A stretch of DNA of 64,000 nt from Brachionus manjavacas. Lineage: Eukaryota > Rotifera > Eurotatoria > Ploima > Brachionidae. Position numbers and translations under genes: made by a program. Within the stretch, counting starts at the first letter, position 1. Each line of letters starts with the position of its first letter. The stretch lies in contig JAHQIY010000052.1 in the NCBI GenBank assembly GCA_019054805.1, forward strand, positions 1 through 64,000. Direction: 5' to 3'. The notes beneath the pieces were generated by a model, which was not told the DNA's origin, searched no databases, and was given only the letters and a program-made list of their open reading frames with translations. This document shows, one piece after another, positions 24,593 to 38,100 of this stretch.

Positions 24593-24823
24593 GGGTTGCC
24601 TAGATTTTTCGCTGATATATGAATATCAAGAAAAAAAAAATCTAGGTATTACGTTTGTCGTGTCCGTCCGTCCGTCCGTCCGTCCGTCCGTCCGTCCGTC
24701 CGTCCGTCCGTCTGTGGACACATTTAACCCTAGTTTTTAGATGTTAACCCTAGTTTTAAAAATGACAAAAAATATGTCGATCGATAGCATTGAATACATA
24801 AAAGGCGCGAAAAATCTAGGCAA
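24593..24823 (-). repeat. Unit C 3' terminus: hairpin, 17-bp inverted repeat, (CCGT)n
   Basis: The inverted-repeat arms are 24596-24612 and 24807-24823, identical over 17 bp. The CCGT tract holds about 12 units. The left flank adds one G before GGGTTGCC, exactly as at the C/D junction. Confidence 0.8.
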
Positions 24824-24951
24824 TCTAATTTTTTAAAAATTAAACTTTAAATCGATCAATCACTAAAACAAAAATATTAATCAAAAAGATTAAAGTAATA
24901 AAAAATTTATTGACAACAAAAAGTAGAACTAAATAAGAAAAAAAAAGAGAA

Positions 24952-27900
24952 TTAAAATGTGATCTCGGTGAAAATAGCCTGATGATCACTGAACCATGTT
25001 GAATATGGCTGTGATTTAAATTGACCAAAAGAATGTGACTTGCTCGTTAGACACCAATCCAATTGAGAAATATCCTTGAAAGTTAAACATTTGCTAAACA
25101 CGGGTGTCATGTTCAAATTGTCTCTTAGCGTATCAAGATATTTAGAATTGTTTTCTCTATTAAAGTCAATATTGAAATCACCAAAGATTACCAAAGAGTC
25201 TTGGCTGTGCAAATTTAAATTCAAAAAGGCAATCAACTCTTGAATAAACTTGTCATTGTCCATCTTTGGATGCTTGTAAAGATTTAAAAATAAACAACTG
25301 TTGAATTTCCCTTTTTAAATTTGAATAAACTCAATTCAACACATTTCGATTGATTAATGCCCGAATACTCAAACCCTGTGGATGCATTGTGTGCAACTAA
25401 TTCAAAATTGTCAACAAGTGATTTTTCCTTGCGTATTAAACATATTTGTCCATTTGAACAATTTAAATTGATTCCACTTGAATAATAAACAAGGTGATAA
25501 TTGTCAAATAATAATTTTGCTTCATTTTGTCTAAAATTTTTTCTATTGTGACATTCACTTAGAAAAATAACATCAGCTTGCTTATATCCATAATCATATT
25601 TGACATTTTCTTTGTTTGAATTAAACGATTGAATATTTTGAAACATTATTGTCAAATCACTTGTTCTCTTCAACTCAAAACCATAGTCCAAAAAAGAGTA
25701 ATGGTTTCTCATGTTAGCATTCGATCTTAGTCTATTCATTTCAATGCGAACCGGATCATTTTGTTCAAACAATTGCAATTCTTTTTCTCGTTGTTCTTTG
25801 GACAATCGTTGAACACGTGCACTCTCAATCGAAAGACTGCCATACAAATACAAACCAGTCAGCTTAGTTGCTCTACTCAATGCTACATACAACAACGATC
25901 GTTTCAAACTGTCTCCAATGAACACAGCAACACATGTATACGATTGTCCCTGTGATTTGTGTATGGTCATTGATTCACATTCAATCAAAGTAAATTGTCT
26001 CCTATCCACGCGATAATTGCCACCCGCTTTTGGTCTTTTAATTGTCTGTTGTTCGTAAACCAACGCAGTCAAATGTGGATCTATTGTTTCTTTTAGAATC
26101 AATGCATCATCTCTCATCCATTTAAGTTGATCGTTTTCATTTCGTGACAAATGACCAACATCTTTATCTGCAAATTCCAAGTACACTCGTTTAACCAATG
26201 GCTTTACGTCTGTTTTTTTCTTTGTAAAAACAATATGTTTCAAACACCCAACTGCACCATTCACTAGACCATCTTCTGTTCGCACATTTGTTGTCATCAT
26301 GTATTTGCAGTTGACTTTAAATCTCAACAATGTAGGCATTCCACATGTTTTATTCATGTCCATTTCATTTCTAAGACTTGCCACTAGGTTTTTTGCTTTA
26401 TTTGAATTTTTCTCTTTGCCTTGAGCCAAATCAATTGCTCGATTTTCAATTAAATCACCAGGCATTGATCTCAACTTGTAATCGTTGTATTCATTCACTC
26501 CTTTATTTGAATGAATAACACAAATAGCTTCTCTTGGTATTTGATCAATGAGAACAATGCGTGAATTAAACATTCTCACTTGTTCTTCACTCAAACCTAT
26601 AACACCTTTGTTTCCAAGTGTATTAAGAGCTTCAGCAAACACTGCATCGTCACGTTGTCTCATTATTTCCTTGAGTTCAACAAATTCAAACTTGTGCCAC
26701 AACAAATCACCTGCCAAAATCGAATAGCCACTCTCTCCTCTAGATCTTTCAAATATCCAACTGTCTTGCACTGGACATATTTGATTTAAATCACCAACAA
26801 CAACAATAGATATATTGCCAAATGGCTTTGAATTGTCCATTATTTGCATTAAACGCTTATTTAATTTCGAAAATAAATTGCTTCCGACCATCGATATTTC
26901 ATCAATTATTAATAATTTTACTTTTTTAAATAGCTTTCGCACTTTTGTCAATAAATTTTCTGACAATCTGTCCATATTGTTTGTATGAATTGGAAAATGG
27001 AACAATGAGTGCAAAGTTGATCCTTTAATGTTAAAAGCTGCTTTGCCAGTAAATGCTGACAAGAGAACAGTAATAGAAGTTGGATCATCGATATTGTCAC
27101 TATTTATTCTTATAAACGTTTGATATAACGACTTGATTAGATGAGACTTACCAGTGCCCGCACCACCACTAACAAAATGATAAAATGGCTCTGTTGATCG
27201 TACACAATCGATAAAATTTGACAAATACTTGTGTTGAATACGATTAAGAGACTTCATCAATGTTGCATATTCATCATTTGTTGTTCGCTTTGGCAAAATT
27301 ATCGAATCACAATCGGCATTAATCATACTTTGCAAATTACTAATTTCATCTTGAATAACAGCATGATATCCAAATTCATCTTCAATTTCTTCATTTCTCG
27401 CTTCATTTGCATTCGTCACAAGGTTTTCATTTGCTTCATTCACTCGTTCCACATAATCTTCGACCATACGTTCATAATGCTCTTGTATTTCTGTTTCCAA
27501 ATCATTTATAGCTTTATCAAACTCTTCTGCCACAACAGATTCAAAGCGTGCACGATTATTACCTATAATTGTCTTGTTGAGCTCAAATATTTCAAATGTA
27601 TCTTTTACTTCAACTTCTTTTTTTTCATTTCTCCACGGGTGAAACAACATTATTTCAACACGATAGTAATTTTCCGGATCTTTTATTCGATTATATCTTT
27701 TGTAACGCAATATTTTACACTTGTTTCTTTTTTTTACATATCCATCGTTATTTTTCAATTTAATCAATTTTGAATTACTTGCTATTTCAACAGTGTCAGA
27801 AACATCATCGTCTTCACCAGTGTTCGTTTCAACTCTTGCCAATTGTTCATTTTCAAAATAATAATTGTTGTCATCTTCGTCCAAATTTTCGTCTTCTTCT

Positions 27901-30312
27901 TCTTGAAATCGTCCAACTCGAGTCAAATCGTTTGGATCTTTTGCTCTTTCTCTTGAAAAATAGTCAAAGTAAGTGGCAAATTCGGCCAAACACATTCTTT
28001 CCATTTCAATAGGTCTATTAACATAATGCTGAAGTATGCCAGCTCGAAATATGTTTTTGGATTCAGGATTCATTATTTCCAAATAGCGATCCTCCTTAAG
28101 TATAACATTTCTTTCTTTGGAAGGAAATGTATTTACGTAAATGGTTTCACGAGATGTTCGCGACACTGGCATACTCAACAATGTATATGTACACTCTTGA
28201 GCTGATATTTCACAACAATTGTTAAACTTGTTGGCTACCTTTAACAAACGTTGTTTAACACTCAAATTTCCACGCACCACTTCCTCAACAGTATTTTTAA
28301 GTAGTCGTGACATTGAAGCATTTGATTTGAGCATGTACGCTGACACATAAGCTGCAGCACCATACGGATCAGTAATAAATTGAATGTCCATATTTGCTCT
28401 GTGACGAACATAAATGGGTTTATTGTATGGATTAACCATTATGTCATTAGATGATCTTTTTAAAAAGACTGTAGATCTTTTAATAGAACGTGAAAGTGCC
28501 CTCAAATAATCAATTTCATTTAATCCTATCATTTCTAAAAATTGTTCAAAATTAATTGAATATGATGAGTTACTTTTGAATTTTGTATTTATTTCATTCA
28601 ATTTCTCTCTTATCATTAGAAAATTTTCGTAAGCCTTGTGAAAATCGTTATCATCTTTTTCAAAGGCTCTAATATTGTTGTTTTGTCCAGAATGGGCCAT
28701 GGAAATCCATACTTGCACAAAATGTTACCATGATCATCGGTAATTTTACAGTTACTTTTGTGCACATGAACTTGATACTTCAAAGGTACCTCTTGCAAAA
28801 TACAACTACGATTCTCATAATCGTCTTCCTCAATCATATTGTTTGCTGGACACTTTGACGTTATGTATTTATCAATAAATTCGGCACAATTTTTGACCAA
28901 TTCACTTTTGTCTTGCAAATCTTCATCATATTTTAGAGCATCTATATTCCATGTTATCATATGAATGTGAGGACTTCCACGATTTTGAAATTCCACACGC
29001 CAAAAGTAATCAAACACAGGATTTTCTTTAAAGGGTCCATTCAAATTGAAAATGTATTTGAGCAATTCGCCCATTCTATTTTCAAAATATCTTGCCACAG
29101 TGATTGGATCACGACTTACCATTTCAATACGCTTGTCTCTTGTTATGTTAGTCAATTCATCATCTGAAAGATATTTATTGTCGAGCGTTTTCGACAATAC
29201 TTGAATCAATTCATTCCAATCTATTTCTGCCGGACTCAATGTAATAAAAAACGACGGACAGCCCAATTGACGAATCATTGCATTTATTTCCATTTTTTTC
29301 CACTCCCAATACTGTGGACTTGATCTTATTGTACGCAAAAACATTTGTGCTTCATTTCGAACTATTAAATCATTTATTTTTTGTTTATTTAGAGCATCAC
29401 GTGCGGTCAGCGATTCAATTTCTTGGGTTTTTCTCAAGCATGTGTCTATGGCTGCATTTAGTTTTTTGCTCACCAATTTCTTGTACGAATAAAACAATTT
29501 ATTTATGTCATTGGCACAACGTCTGTCAAATCGACGAAATTCCGACTTGCATCTCATTCCGTATTTGATTTGTAATTTTGGTTGAAACTTTTCACCACCA
29601 TATATTTTAATAAATGTCAACTCTTCAGCATCTTTATCTGAAAGAATTGATCTTGGCTGAATACCTTCGCCTGGCGCTATTGTCTTTACCAAATCGTTGT
29701 TGTCAAACAAAAGAGTAGGTTGTGCATTTTGAAATTGTTCAACATAATCAGCGTCTTCATTTCTTTTTTCTAACCCTTGTAAATTTGGATAAAGTCTTTT
29801 AAATTACCCGAAGCCAATAATCTATCTTCATTATTTACAATGAAATCTTCAGTCAAATCCACATTGTCAAAATCTTTATGTTTCTCGAACCATTCCGTTG
29901 ATAATTTTATGTTATTCTCTTTGAAAAGGGGCCTATTAAGCAAATATCTAATTGCTTTTAAAATTAAATATGGTCGTATTGAATCGAACATATAAGGTTT
30001 TGTATAGTCCATTCTCCTTTTTAATACCAACTGAATTGTTTCGGATTGTTCGAATGAACGCGGAAGAATTTCCAATGTTTTTTCTGTATCAATTGGTACA
30101 TTTACTACATTACCAGATATTTTTTGTTGATGATCCCAATTAACCAATTCTTTGATACGCATAAATGGAAGTCTTGGCGAACACAAGCGTTCTTCAACTT
30201 CATTTAAATGTTTTAATTCGTCTGGAACAACTGGGAATTGTAATCCATTTGACAATGCGAGATTTGGTATTTTGTTTTCTCTCACATATTTAGAACAAGT
30301 AACACAAATCCA
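24952..30312 (-). pseudogene. RepHel-EN of unit C, 5'-deleted and frame-broken
   Basis: It runs from the CVTC part of the zinc-finger-like block (30312) through the Helitron N-terminal domain, HUH Rep, YVSAY, and PIF1-type helicase to the EEP nuclease. Frame breaks occur near 25287, 28655 and 29800, each one base shorter in an A/T run than unit D. Unlike B and D, the helicase is unbroken between Walker A and Walker B (six T near 26930). The poly(A) signal AATAAA is at 24911-24906. There are no USP exons, so no fusion product is possible. Confidence 0.9.
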
Positions 30313-30638
30313 AACATTCTACATTCGATTCCTTTTGTCTCTAAAATAAAATTATGCTTGGAAAAAACGTATCCATGTGAACCTATGGAATGAATGTCAC
30401 CTTCTAACCCACCTGAATTCTGCTCTTCTTTACCTTTCAAAGCTTTTATTGAAAACTCATGCACAGATTTACTAAAAGACTCCATAAAACAATCATTCTC
30501 TAAATTTAGCATATTCAAATGGTTGTTAACGATACACATTTTGAAATCGCCCAAGATTTGTTCATAAAGTTGACTTTTGTTTTTTACAACAATTATTGCC
30601 ATTAAAATCAAAGCTTGGGTAAAATAAAGTCTAACCAT
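30313..30638 (-). pseudogene. Envelope-like gene, 5' fragment (unit C)
   Basis: Only the signal-like N terminus and roughly the first 107 residues of exon 1 remain, fused out of context to RepHel sequence. The start codon at 30638 and the leader upstream match units D and E. Confidence 0.85.
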
Positions 30639-31039
30639 TTTGAAGAAAATTTAAAATGAAACTTTCTCTTAGGAAAAATTCAGCCTTTTAAATTGGTTTT
30701 TCTAATATATATTATATAATATTATTTTTACTTATAAAAAAACTATTTCAAATAACCAAAATTATGGAATGGTTATTAATGGAATTGTATGGTAAAGCAA
30801 ATACAATCATTTTTTAAAAATTCATCAACACAATTTTTTTTATCGATTTTTTTCCTAGCAACTAAAATTAATTTTTAGAAATTATTAATAATTATTTTGC
30901 TGAAATATTTTAAGTTAAAAATTGGGTTTTTTTTTCAAATTAAATAAAGAAAAAACAATTTGAAAAGCAATTTGTGTGCTTCATAGAATTTCATTTATAA
31001 ATTTCGAAAAAAATGGGTCGCAAAAATAAAAAAGATTTT
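30639..31039 (-). promoter_or_regulatory. Leader/putative promoter, unit C
   Basis: The same TATA-like leader as in the other units. It shares the variant TTTTTTAAAAATTCATCAACACAA (here near 30808-30832) with unit E, against TTATTTAAA..CGTCAACTT in B and D. I see no gene. Confidence 0.45.
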
Positions 31040-31815
31040 AGCATAAATATTCTCATAAATAAATTCTAAAATCTTAATCCAAAAAAATAATTAATTGTTT
31101 GCGTTAAACCACTTATTGGTACAGGGTTCCGGTTAGGGAATTGCTCTAATTGATAGAAAAAAAAAATTAGTGAGAACGGGGTCCGGGGCGGAGCCCTGGT
31201 TTAGGGTTCCGGGTATGCAGTAAGCTAGAGAACCATTTGTAAAAATTACTATTATTTTTGAATGTTAAATAGTCTAAAAAATTATTAGTAATTATTTTAG
31301 CATAAATATTCTCATAAATAAATTCTAAAATCTTAATCCAAAAAAATAATTAATTGTTTGCGTTAAACCACTTATTGGTACAGGGTTCCGGTTAGGGAAT
31401 TGCTCTAATTGATAGAAAAAAATTAGTGAGAACGGGGTCCGGGGCGGAGCCCTGGTTTAGGAGTTCCGGGTATGCAGTAAGCTAGAGAACCATTTGTAAA
31501 AATTACTAGTATTTTTGAATGTTAAATAGTCTAAAAAATTATTAGTAATTATTTTAGCATAAATATTCTCATAAATAAATTCTAAAATCTTAATCCAAAA
31601 AATAATTAATTGTTTGCGTTAAACCACTTATTGGTACAGGGTTCCGGTTAGGGAATTGCTCTAATTGATAGAAAAAAAATTAGTGAGAACGGGGTCCGGG
31701 GCGGAGCCCTGGTTTAGGGTTCCGGGTATGCAGTAAGCTAGAGAACCATTTGTAAAAATTACTATTATTTTTGAATGTTAAATAATCTAAAAAATTATTA
31801 GTAATTATTTTAGCG
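31040..31815 (-). repeat. Minisatellite, three ~258-bp copies (unit C 5' end)
   Basis: All three copies are of the AATAAATTC/TACAGGG/CATTTGT variant. The array ends TTTTAGCG immediately before the terminal GGGTTGCC of unit D. Confidence 0.95.
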
Positions 31816-32046
31816 GGGTTGCCTAGATTTTTCGCTGATATATGAATATCAAGAAAAAAAAAATCTAGGTATTACGTTTGTCGTGTCCGTCCGTCCGTCC
31901 GTCCGTCCGTCCGTCCGTCCGTCCGTCCGTCCGTCTGTGGACACATTTAACCCTAGTTTTTAGATGTTAACCCTAGTTTTAAAAATGACAAAAAATATGT
32001 CGATCGATAGCATTGAATACATAAAAGGCGCGAAAAATCTAGGCAA
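31816..32046 (-). repeat. Unit D 3' terminus: hairpin, 17-bp inverted repeat, (CCGT)n
   Basis: The arms are 31819-31835 and 32030-32046. The CCGT tract has about 12 units flanked by GTGTCC/GGACAC. Two AACCCTAG repeats follow. The minus-strand end reads ...CTAGGCAACCC. Confidence 0.8.
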
Positions 32047-32128
32047 TCTAATTTTTTAAAAATTAAACTTTAAATCGATCAATCACTAAAACAAAAATAT
32101 TAATCAAAAAGATTAAAGTAATAAAAAA

Positions 32129-32134
32129 TTTATT
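32129..32134 (-). terminator. Poly(A) signal AATAAA of the RepHel gene, unit D
   Basis: AATAAA on the minus strand lies about 40 bases after the RepHel stop at 32174. The same signal is at the equivalent place in units B, C, E and F (60873-60878 in F). Confidence 0.6.
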
Positions 32135-32173
32135 GACAACAAAAGTTGAACTAAATAAGAAAAAAAAAGAGAA

Positions 32174-35100
32174 TTAAAATGTGATCTCGGTGAAAATAGC
32201 CTGATGATCACTGAACCATGTTGAATATGGCTGTGATTTAAATTGACCAAAAGAATGTGACTTGCTCGTTAGACACCAATCCAATTGAGAAATATCCTTG
32301 AAAGTTAAACATTTGCTAAACACGGGTGTCATGTTCAAATTGTCTCTTAGCGTATCAAGATATTTAGAATTGTTTTCTCTATTAAAGTCAATATTGAAAT
32401 CACCAAAGATTACCAAAGAGTCTTGGCTGTGCAAATTTAAATTCAAAAAGGCAATCAACTCTTGAATAAACTTGTCATTGTCCATCTTTGGATGCTTGTA
32501 AAGATTTAAAAAATAAACAACTGTTGAATTTCCCTTTTTAAATTTGAATAAACTCAATTCAACACATTTCGATTGATTAATGCCCGAATACTCAAACCCT
32601 GTGGATGCATTGTGTGCAACTAATTCAAAATTGTCAACAAGTGATTTTTCCTTGCGTATTAAACATATTTGTCCATTTGAACAATTTAAATTGATTCCAC
32701 TTGAATAATAAACAAGGTGATAATTGTCAAATAATAATTTTGCTTCATTTTGTCTAAAATTTTTTCTATTGTGACATTCACTTAGAAAAATAACATCAGC
32801 TTGCTTATATCCATAATCATATTTGACATTTTCTTTGTTTGAATTAAACGATTGAATATTTTGAAACATTATTGTCAAATCACTTGTTCTCTTCAACTCA
32901 AAACCATAGTCCAAAAAAGAGTAATGGTTTCTCATGTTAGCATTCGATCTTAGTCTATTCATTTCAATGCGAACCGGATCATTTTGTTCAAACAATTGCA
33001 ATTCTTTTTCTCGTTGTTCTTTGGACAATCGTTGAACACGTGCACTCTCAATCGAAAGACTGCCATACAAATACAAACCAGTCAGCTTAGTTGCTCTACT
33101 CAATGCTACATACAACAACGATCGTTTCAAACTGTCTCCAATGAACACAGCAACACATGTATACGATTGTCCCTGTGATTTGTGTATGGTCATTGATTCA
33201 CATTCAATCAAAGTAAATTGTCTCCTATCCACGCGATAATTGCCACCCGCTTTTGGTCTTTTAATTGTCTGTTGTTCGTAAACCAACGCAGTCAAATGTG
33301 GATCTATTGTTTCTTTTAGAATCAATGCATCATCTCTCATCCATTTAAGTTGATCGTTTTCATTTCGTGACAAATGACCAACATCTTTATCTGCAAATTC
33401 CAAGTACACTCGTTTAACCAATGGCTTTACGTCTGTTTTTTTCTTTGTAAAAACAATATGTTTCAAACACCCAACTGCACCATTCACTAGACCATCTTCT
33501 GTTCGCACATTTGTTGTCATCATGTATTTGCAGTTGACTTTAAATCTCAACAATGTAGGCATTCCACATGTTTTATTCATGTCCATTTCATTTCTAAGAC
33601 TTGCCACTAGGTTTTTTGCTTTATTTGAATTTTTCTCTTTGCCTTGAGCCAAATCAATTGCTCGATTTTCAATTAAATCACCAGGCATTGATCTCAACTT
33701 GTAATCGTTGTATTCATTCACTCCTTTATTTGAATGAATAACACAAATAGCTTCTCTTGGTATTTGATCAATGAGAACAATGCGTGAATTAAACATTCTC
33801 ACTTGTTCTTCACTCAAACCTATAACACCTTTGTTTCCAAGTGTATTAAGAGCTTCAGCAAACACTGCATCGTCACGTTGTCTCATTATTTCCTTGAGTT
33901 CAACAAATTCAAACTTGTGCCACAACAAATCACCTGCCAAAATCGAATAGCCACTCTCTCCTCTAGATCTTTCAAATATCCAACTGTCTTGCACTGGACA
34001 TATTTGATTTAAATCACCAACAACAACAATAGATATATTGCCAAATGGCTTTGAATTGTCCATTATTTGCATTAAACGCTTATTTAATTTCGAAAATAAA
34101 TTGCTTCCGACCATCGATATTTCATCAATTATTAATAATTTTACTTTTTAAATAGCTTTCGCACTTTTGTCAATAAATTTTCTGACAATCTGTCCATATT
34201 GTTTGTATGAATTGGAAAATGGAACAATGAGTGCAAAGTTGATCCTTTAATGTTAAAAGCTGCTTTGCCAGTAAATGCTGACAAGAGAACAGTAATAGAA
34301 GTTGGATCATCGATATTGTCACTATTTATTCTTATAAACGTTTGATATAACGACTTGATTAGATGAGACTTACCAGTGCCCGCACCACCACTAACAAAAT
34401 GATAAAATGGCTCTGTTGATCGTACACAATCGATAAAATTTGACAAATACTTGTGTTGAATACGATTAAGAGACTTCATCAATGTTGCATATTCATCATT
34501 TGTTGTTCGCTTTGGCAAAATTATCGAATCACAATCGGCATTAATCATACTTTGCAAATTACTAATTTCATCTTGAATAACAGCATGATATCCAAATTCA
34601 TCTTCAATTTCTTCATTTCTCGCTTCATTTGCATTCGTCACAAGGTTTTCATTTGCTTCATTCACTCGTTCCACATAATCTTCGACCATACGTTCATAAT
34701 GCTCTTGTATTTCTGTTTCCAAATCATTTATAGCTTTATCAAACTCTTCTGCCACAACAGATTCAAAGCGTGCACGATTATTACCTATAATTGTCTTGTT
34801 GAGCTCAAATATTTCAAATGTATCTTTTACTTCAACTTCTTTTTTTTCATTTCTCCACGGGTGAAACAACATTATTTCAACACGATAGTAATTTTCCGGA
34901 TCTTTTATTCGATTATATCTTTTGTAACGCAATATTTTACACTTGTTTCTTTTTTTTACATATCCATCGTTATTTTTCAATTTAATCAATTTTGAATTAC
35001 TTGCTATTTCAACAGTGTCAGAAACATCATCGTCTTCACCAGTGTTCGTTTCAACTCTTGCCAATTGTTCATTTTCAAAATAATAATTGTTGTCATCTTC

Positions 35101-38100
35101 GTCCAAATTTTCGTCTTCTTCTTCTTGAAATCGTCCAACTCGAGTCAAATCGTTTGGATCTTTTGCTCTTTCTCTTGAAAAATAGTCAAAGTAAGTGGCA
35201 AATTCGGCCAAACACATTCTTTCCATTTCAATAGGTCTATTAACATAATGCTGAAGTATGCCAGCTCGAAATATGTTTTTGGATTCAGGATTCATTATTT
35301 CCAAATAGCGATCCTCCTTAAGTATAACATTTCTTTCTTTGGAAGGAAATGTATTTACGTAAATGGTTTCACGAGATGTTCGCGACACTGGCATACTCAA
35401 CAATGTATATGTACACTCTTGAGCTGATATTTCACAACAATTGTTAAACTTGTTGGCTACCTTTAACAAACGTTGTTTAACACTCAAATTTCCACGCACC
35501 ACTTCCTCAACAGTATTTTTAAGTAGTCGTGACATTGAAGCATTTGATTTGAGCATGTACGCTGACACATAAGCTGCAGCACCATACGGATCAGTAATAA
35601 ATTGAATGTCCATATTTGCTCTGTGACGAACATAAATGGGTTTATTGTATGGATTAACCATTATGTCATTAGATGATCTTTTTAAAAAGACTGTAGATCT
35701 TTTAATAGAACGTGAAAGTGCCCTCAAATAATCAATTTCATTTAATCCTATCATTTCTAAAAATTGTTCAAAATTAATTGAATATGATGAGTTACTTTTG
35801 AATTTTGTATTTATTTCATTCAATTTCTCTCTTATCATTAGAAAATTTTCGTAAGCCTTGTGAAAATCGTTATCATCTTTTTTCAAAGGCTCTAATATTG
35901 TTGTTTTGTCCAGAATGGGCCATGGAAATCCATACTTGCACAAAATGTTACCATGATCATCGGTAATTTTACAGTTACTTTTGTGCACATGAACTTGATA
36001 CTTCAAAGGTACCTCTTGCAAAATACAACTACGATTCTCATAATCGTCTTCCTCAATCATATTGTTTGCTGGACACTTTGACGTTATGTATTTATCAATA
36101 AATTCGGCACAATTTTTGACCAATTCACTTTTGTCTTGCAAATCTTCATCATATTTTAGAGCATCTATATTCCATGTTATCATATGAATGTGAGGACTTC
36201 CACGATTTTGAAATTCCACACGCCAAAAGTAATCAAACACAGGATTTTCTTTAAAGGGTCCATTCAAATTGAAAATGTATTTGAGCAATTCGCCCATTCT
36301 ATTTTCAAAATATCTTGCCACAGTGATTGGATCACGACTTACCATTTCAATACGCTTGTCTCTTGTTATGTTAGTCAATTCATCATCTGAAAGATATTTA
36401 TTGTCGAGCGTTTTCGACAATACTTGAATCAATTCATTCCAATCTATTTCTGCCGGACTCAATGTAATAAAAAACGACGGACAGCCCAATTGACGAATCA
36501 TTGCATTTATTTCCATTTTTTTCCACTCCCAATACTGTGGACTTGATCTTATTGTACGCAAAAACATTTGTGCTTCATTTCGAACTATTAAATCATTTAT
36601 TTTTTGTTTATTTAGAGCATCACGTGCGGTCAGCGATTCAATTTCTTGGGTTTTTCTCAAGCATGTGTCTATGGCTGCATTTAGTTTTTTGCTCACCAAT
36701 TTCTTGTACGAATAAAACAATTTATTTATGTCATTGGCACAACGTCTGTCAAATCGACGAAATTCCGACTTGCATCTCATTCCGTATTTGATTTGTAATT
36801 TTGGTTGAAACTTTTCACCACCATATATTTTAATAAATGTCAACTCTTCAGCATCTTTATCTGAAAGAATTGATCTTGGCTGAATACCTTCGCCTGGCGC
36901 TATTGTCTTTACCAAATCGTTGTTGTCAAACAAAAGAGTAGGTTGTGCATTTTGAAATTGTTCAACATAATCAGCGTCTTCATTTCTTTTTTCTAACCCT
37001 TGTAAATTTGGATAAAGTCTTTTTAAATTACCCGAAGCCAATAATCTATCTTCATTATTTACAATGAAATCTTCAGTCAAATCCACATTGTCAAAATCTT
37101 TATGTTTCTCGAACCATTCCGTTGATAATTTTATGTTATTCTCTTTGAAAAGGGGCCTATTAAGCAAATATCTAATTGCTTTTAAAATTAAATATGGTCG
37201 TATTGAATCGAACATATAAGGTTTTGTATAGTCCATTCTCCTTTTTAATACCAACTGAATTGTTTCGGATTGTTCAAATGAACGCGGAAGAATTTCCAAT
37301 GTTTTTTCTGTATCAATTGGTACATTTACTACATTACCAGATATTTTTTGTTGATGATCCCAATTAACCAATTCTTTGATACGCATAAATGGAAGTCTTG
37401 GCGAACACAAGCGTTCTTCAACTTCATTTAAATGTTTTAATTCGTCTGGAACAACTGGGAATTGTAATCCATTTGACAATGCGAGATTTGGTATTTTGTT
37501 TTCTCTCACATATTTAGAACAAGTAACACAAATCCAATTAAAACCACATTCCGATTTTATATCTACATTAAATATTTGATTGAACAAACTGTTATTTCTA
37601 CTAAGTGTGAACTTATTTACTGTTCTCTTAAAAAAAAGACCACCACAACAAACACAAGCAAACGACGGACCATTTTGAATTCCTTCTTCATAAACATCTA
37701 TCAAAAATTTAATATTTGATCTTTGATTTCGTTTACTAATTGAATTTCTAGCTTGTTCTTCAATCCTAAAAGTTTCATTTGATCTTCTATTTCTGTGTTG
37801 TTCGGTATTTGACAATTGTTCTTGCATTCTGTATTCAATATTTTTTCTTCTTAATGCATGCTCGATTGTGTTTGTTATTTGTTCATCGTTTCGATATATG
37901 GAATTACTTCTTCTTAATTGATGTTCTTCAGTGTTTCTTAGCTGTTCTTCTTCTCTGTATTGTGGATCGAGTCTTCTTAGTTGATGTTCTTCAGTGTTTC
38001 TTAGCTGTTCTTCTTCTCTGTATTGTGGATCGAGTCTTCTTAGTTGATGTTCTTCAGTGTTTCTTAGCTGTTCTTCTTCTCTGTATTGTGGATCGAGTCT

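Larger units (their letters stand above)
24593..31815 (-). mobile_element. Unit C: Helitron-like element with large internal deletion
   Basis: It has the same terminus and minisatellite as its neighbours. At about 30312, RepHel sequence in the zinc-finger-like block is joined directly to envelope-like exon 1. The RepHel N terminus, both USP exons and most of the envelope-like gene are missing. It keeps both ends, so it is a non-autonomous derivative. Confidence 0.9.
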
